A DNA stretch of 8,469 bases, taken from contig CALQRR010000054.1 in assembly GCA_943333015.1 (NCBI GenBank), forward strand, positions 1-8,469, in the 5' to 3' direction. Made by a program: the position numbers and the translations under genes. Source of the stretch: Chitinophaga pinensis (GTDB lineage Bacteria; Bacteroidota; Bacteroidia; M30B66). The notes beneath the pieces were generated by a model. It was not told where the DNA came from. It saw nothing but the letters and a program-made list of their open reading frames with translations, and made no database searches. The first letter of the stretch is position 1; each line of letters begins with the position of its first letter. Shown piece by piece: positions 7,870 to 8,469 of this stretch.

Positions 7870-8469
7870 ATGACACTTATTGTTCTGGCTGTAATTGTAC
7901 TGTTCGTGATCGCCGCAAGTCGGGTGATGTCCATCTACAATCTTTCTGCTGAGCTGCGAGGCGGCCGCAAAGATGATGTGATCTCCGAAGCAGAAGGGCG
8001 AAACCAAGCAACACTTTGGGTGTTGTTTTTAATAGCATTCTTAGGTTTCTGTGGGTGGATGTTTTTTTCATACAAAGACAAACTTCTTCCTGAAGCTGCT
8101 TCTGCGCATGGACCAGCTATTGATAACCTTTTTAATATTACGACTGCAGTAATCACATTCGTATTTGTACTTACGCACATTATTCTGGTTTATCAGATAT
8201 ACAAGAACGTAAGTCGCAAAGGTCGGCGTGCTGTATATTTTGCTCATAGTAACAAACTGGAAATGATCTGGACCATCATTCCAGCTATTGTATTGTCAGG
8301 TTTGATCGCTTATGGATTAACGGTTTGGAACGATGTTATTTACCCAGGATCGAAAGATGCAATGGTTGTTGAATTATATGCCAAACAATTTGACTGGACC
8401 GCGCGTTATTCAGGAAAAGACAATACGTTGGGAAAATCTGATTTCCGAAAAATTGCTGATGGCAATGAC
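7870..8469 (+). CDS. coxB: CoxB, cytochrome c oxidase subunit II (3' end outside window)
   Basis: Subunit II of a heme-copper oxidase, which receives electrons from cytochrome c or directly from ACIII. The frame stays open from ATG 7870 to the last base (200 codons), so the gene is cut by the window edge. The diagnostic element is NKLEMIWTIIPAIVLSG (128-144), the start of the second canonical subunit II helix. Glu131 in ExIWT aligns with the K-channel entrance glutamate (bovine Glu62). AKQFDWTARY (171-180) matches the aromatic stretch (QWYWxYEY-like) that opens the cupredoxin domain. The CuA ligands would lie beyond the window, so cytochrome c oxidase versus another type cannot be proved here. 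Four hydrophobic segments are present (about 2-19, 47-66, 88-111, 131-153), whereas classical subunit II has two; the first two are extra. It follows actF by 30 bases without a terminator, suggesting co-transcription with the act genes. No Shine-Dalgarno is seen. Confidence 0.95.
   Translation, partial: MTLIVLAVIVLFVIAASRVMSIYNLSAELRGGRKDDVISEAEGRNQATLWVLFLIAFLGFCGWMFFSYKDKLLPEAASAHGPAIDNLFNITTAVITFVFVLTHIILVYQIYKNVSRKGRRAVYFAHSNKLEMIWTIIPAIVLSGLIAYGLTVWNDVIYPGSKDAMVVELYAKQFDWTARYSGKDNTLGKSDFRKIADGND

Noticed and set aside
7962..7969. GCGGCCGC palindrome early in coxB
   Set aside because: It is in frame within a Gly-Gly-Arg loop of the protein; a GC-rich 8-mer by chance, with no sign of a cloning junction or inserted DNA around it.

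Overview
The window is one co-directional, tightly packed respiratory gene cluster on the + strand. It carries the genes for alternative complex III (ACIII, a quinol:cytochrome c/HiPIP oxidoreductase), running directly into the first gene of a cytochrome oxidase. The order is actA (5'-truncated), actB, actC, actD, actE, actF, then coxB (3'-truncated). The fused ActB (molybdopterin-oxidoreductase-like half plus four-cluster ferredoxin half), the act-then-cox order, the moderate-to-low G+C and the near absence of Shine-Dalgarno sequences all point to a member of the Bacteroidota. I cannot place it to genus.

Layout: positions 1-732 hold the pentaheme cytochrome ActA, open at the left edge. Positions 770-3964 hold ActB, the large periplasmic iron-sulfur subunit. 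Positions 3991-5370 hold ActC, a ten-helix NrfD/PsrC-type membrane subunit. Positions 5377-5913 hold ActD, a two-helix DUF3341-type protein. Positions 5926-6609 hold ActE, a monoheme cytochrome c lipoprotein. Positions 6640-7839 hold ActF, a second ten-helix membrane subunit. Positions 7870-8469 hold the start of cytochrome oxidase subunit II, open at the right edge. The gaps are 37, 26, 6, 12, 30 and 30 bases. None contains a recognisable promoter or terminator, so this looks like an internal stretch of one operon whose promoter and end lie outside the window. There is no gene-free stretch over 40 bases, and I see no RNA gene, mobile element or CRISPR.

How they work together (family knowledge plus inference): menaquinol is oxidised at the membrane subunit ActC. 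Electrons pass through the ActB clusters to the hemes of ActA and ActE, then to the oxidase whose subunit II follows, probably as an ACIII-oxidase supercomplex. ACIII is an already described system, so I do not claim a new one. The points most worth a second look are a lone perfect Shine-Dalgarno before actE, two extra membrane helices at the N-terminus of CoxB, the Cys-to-Thr change in one ActB cluster motif, and the loss of the usual N-terminal cluster cysteines in the molybdopterin-like half of ActB.
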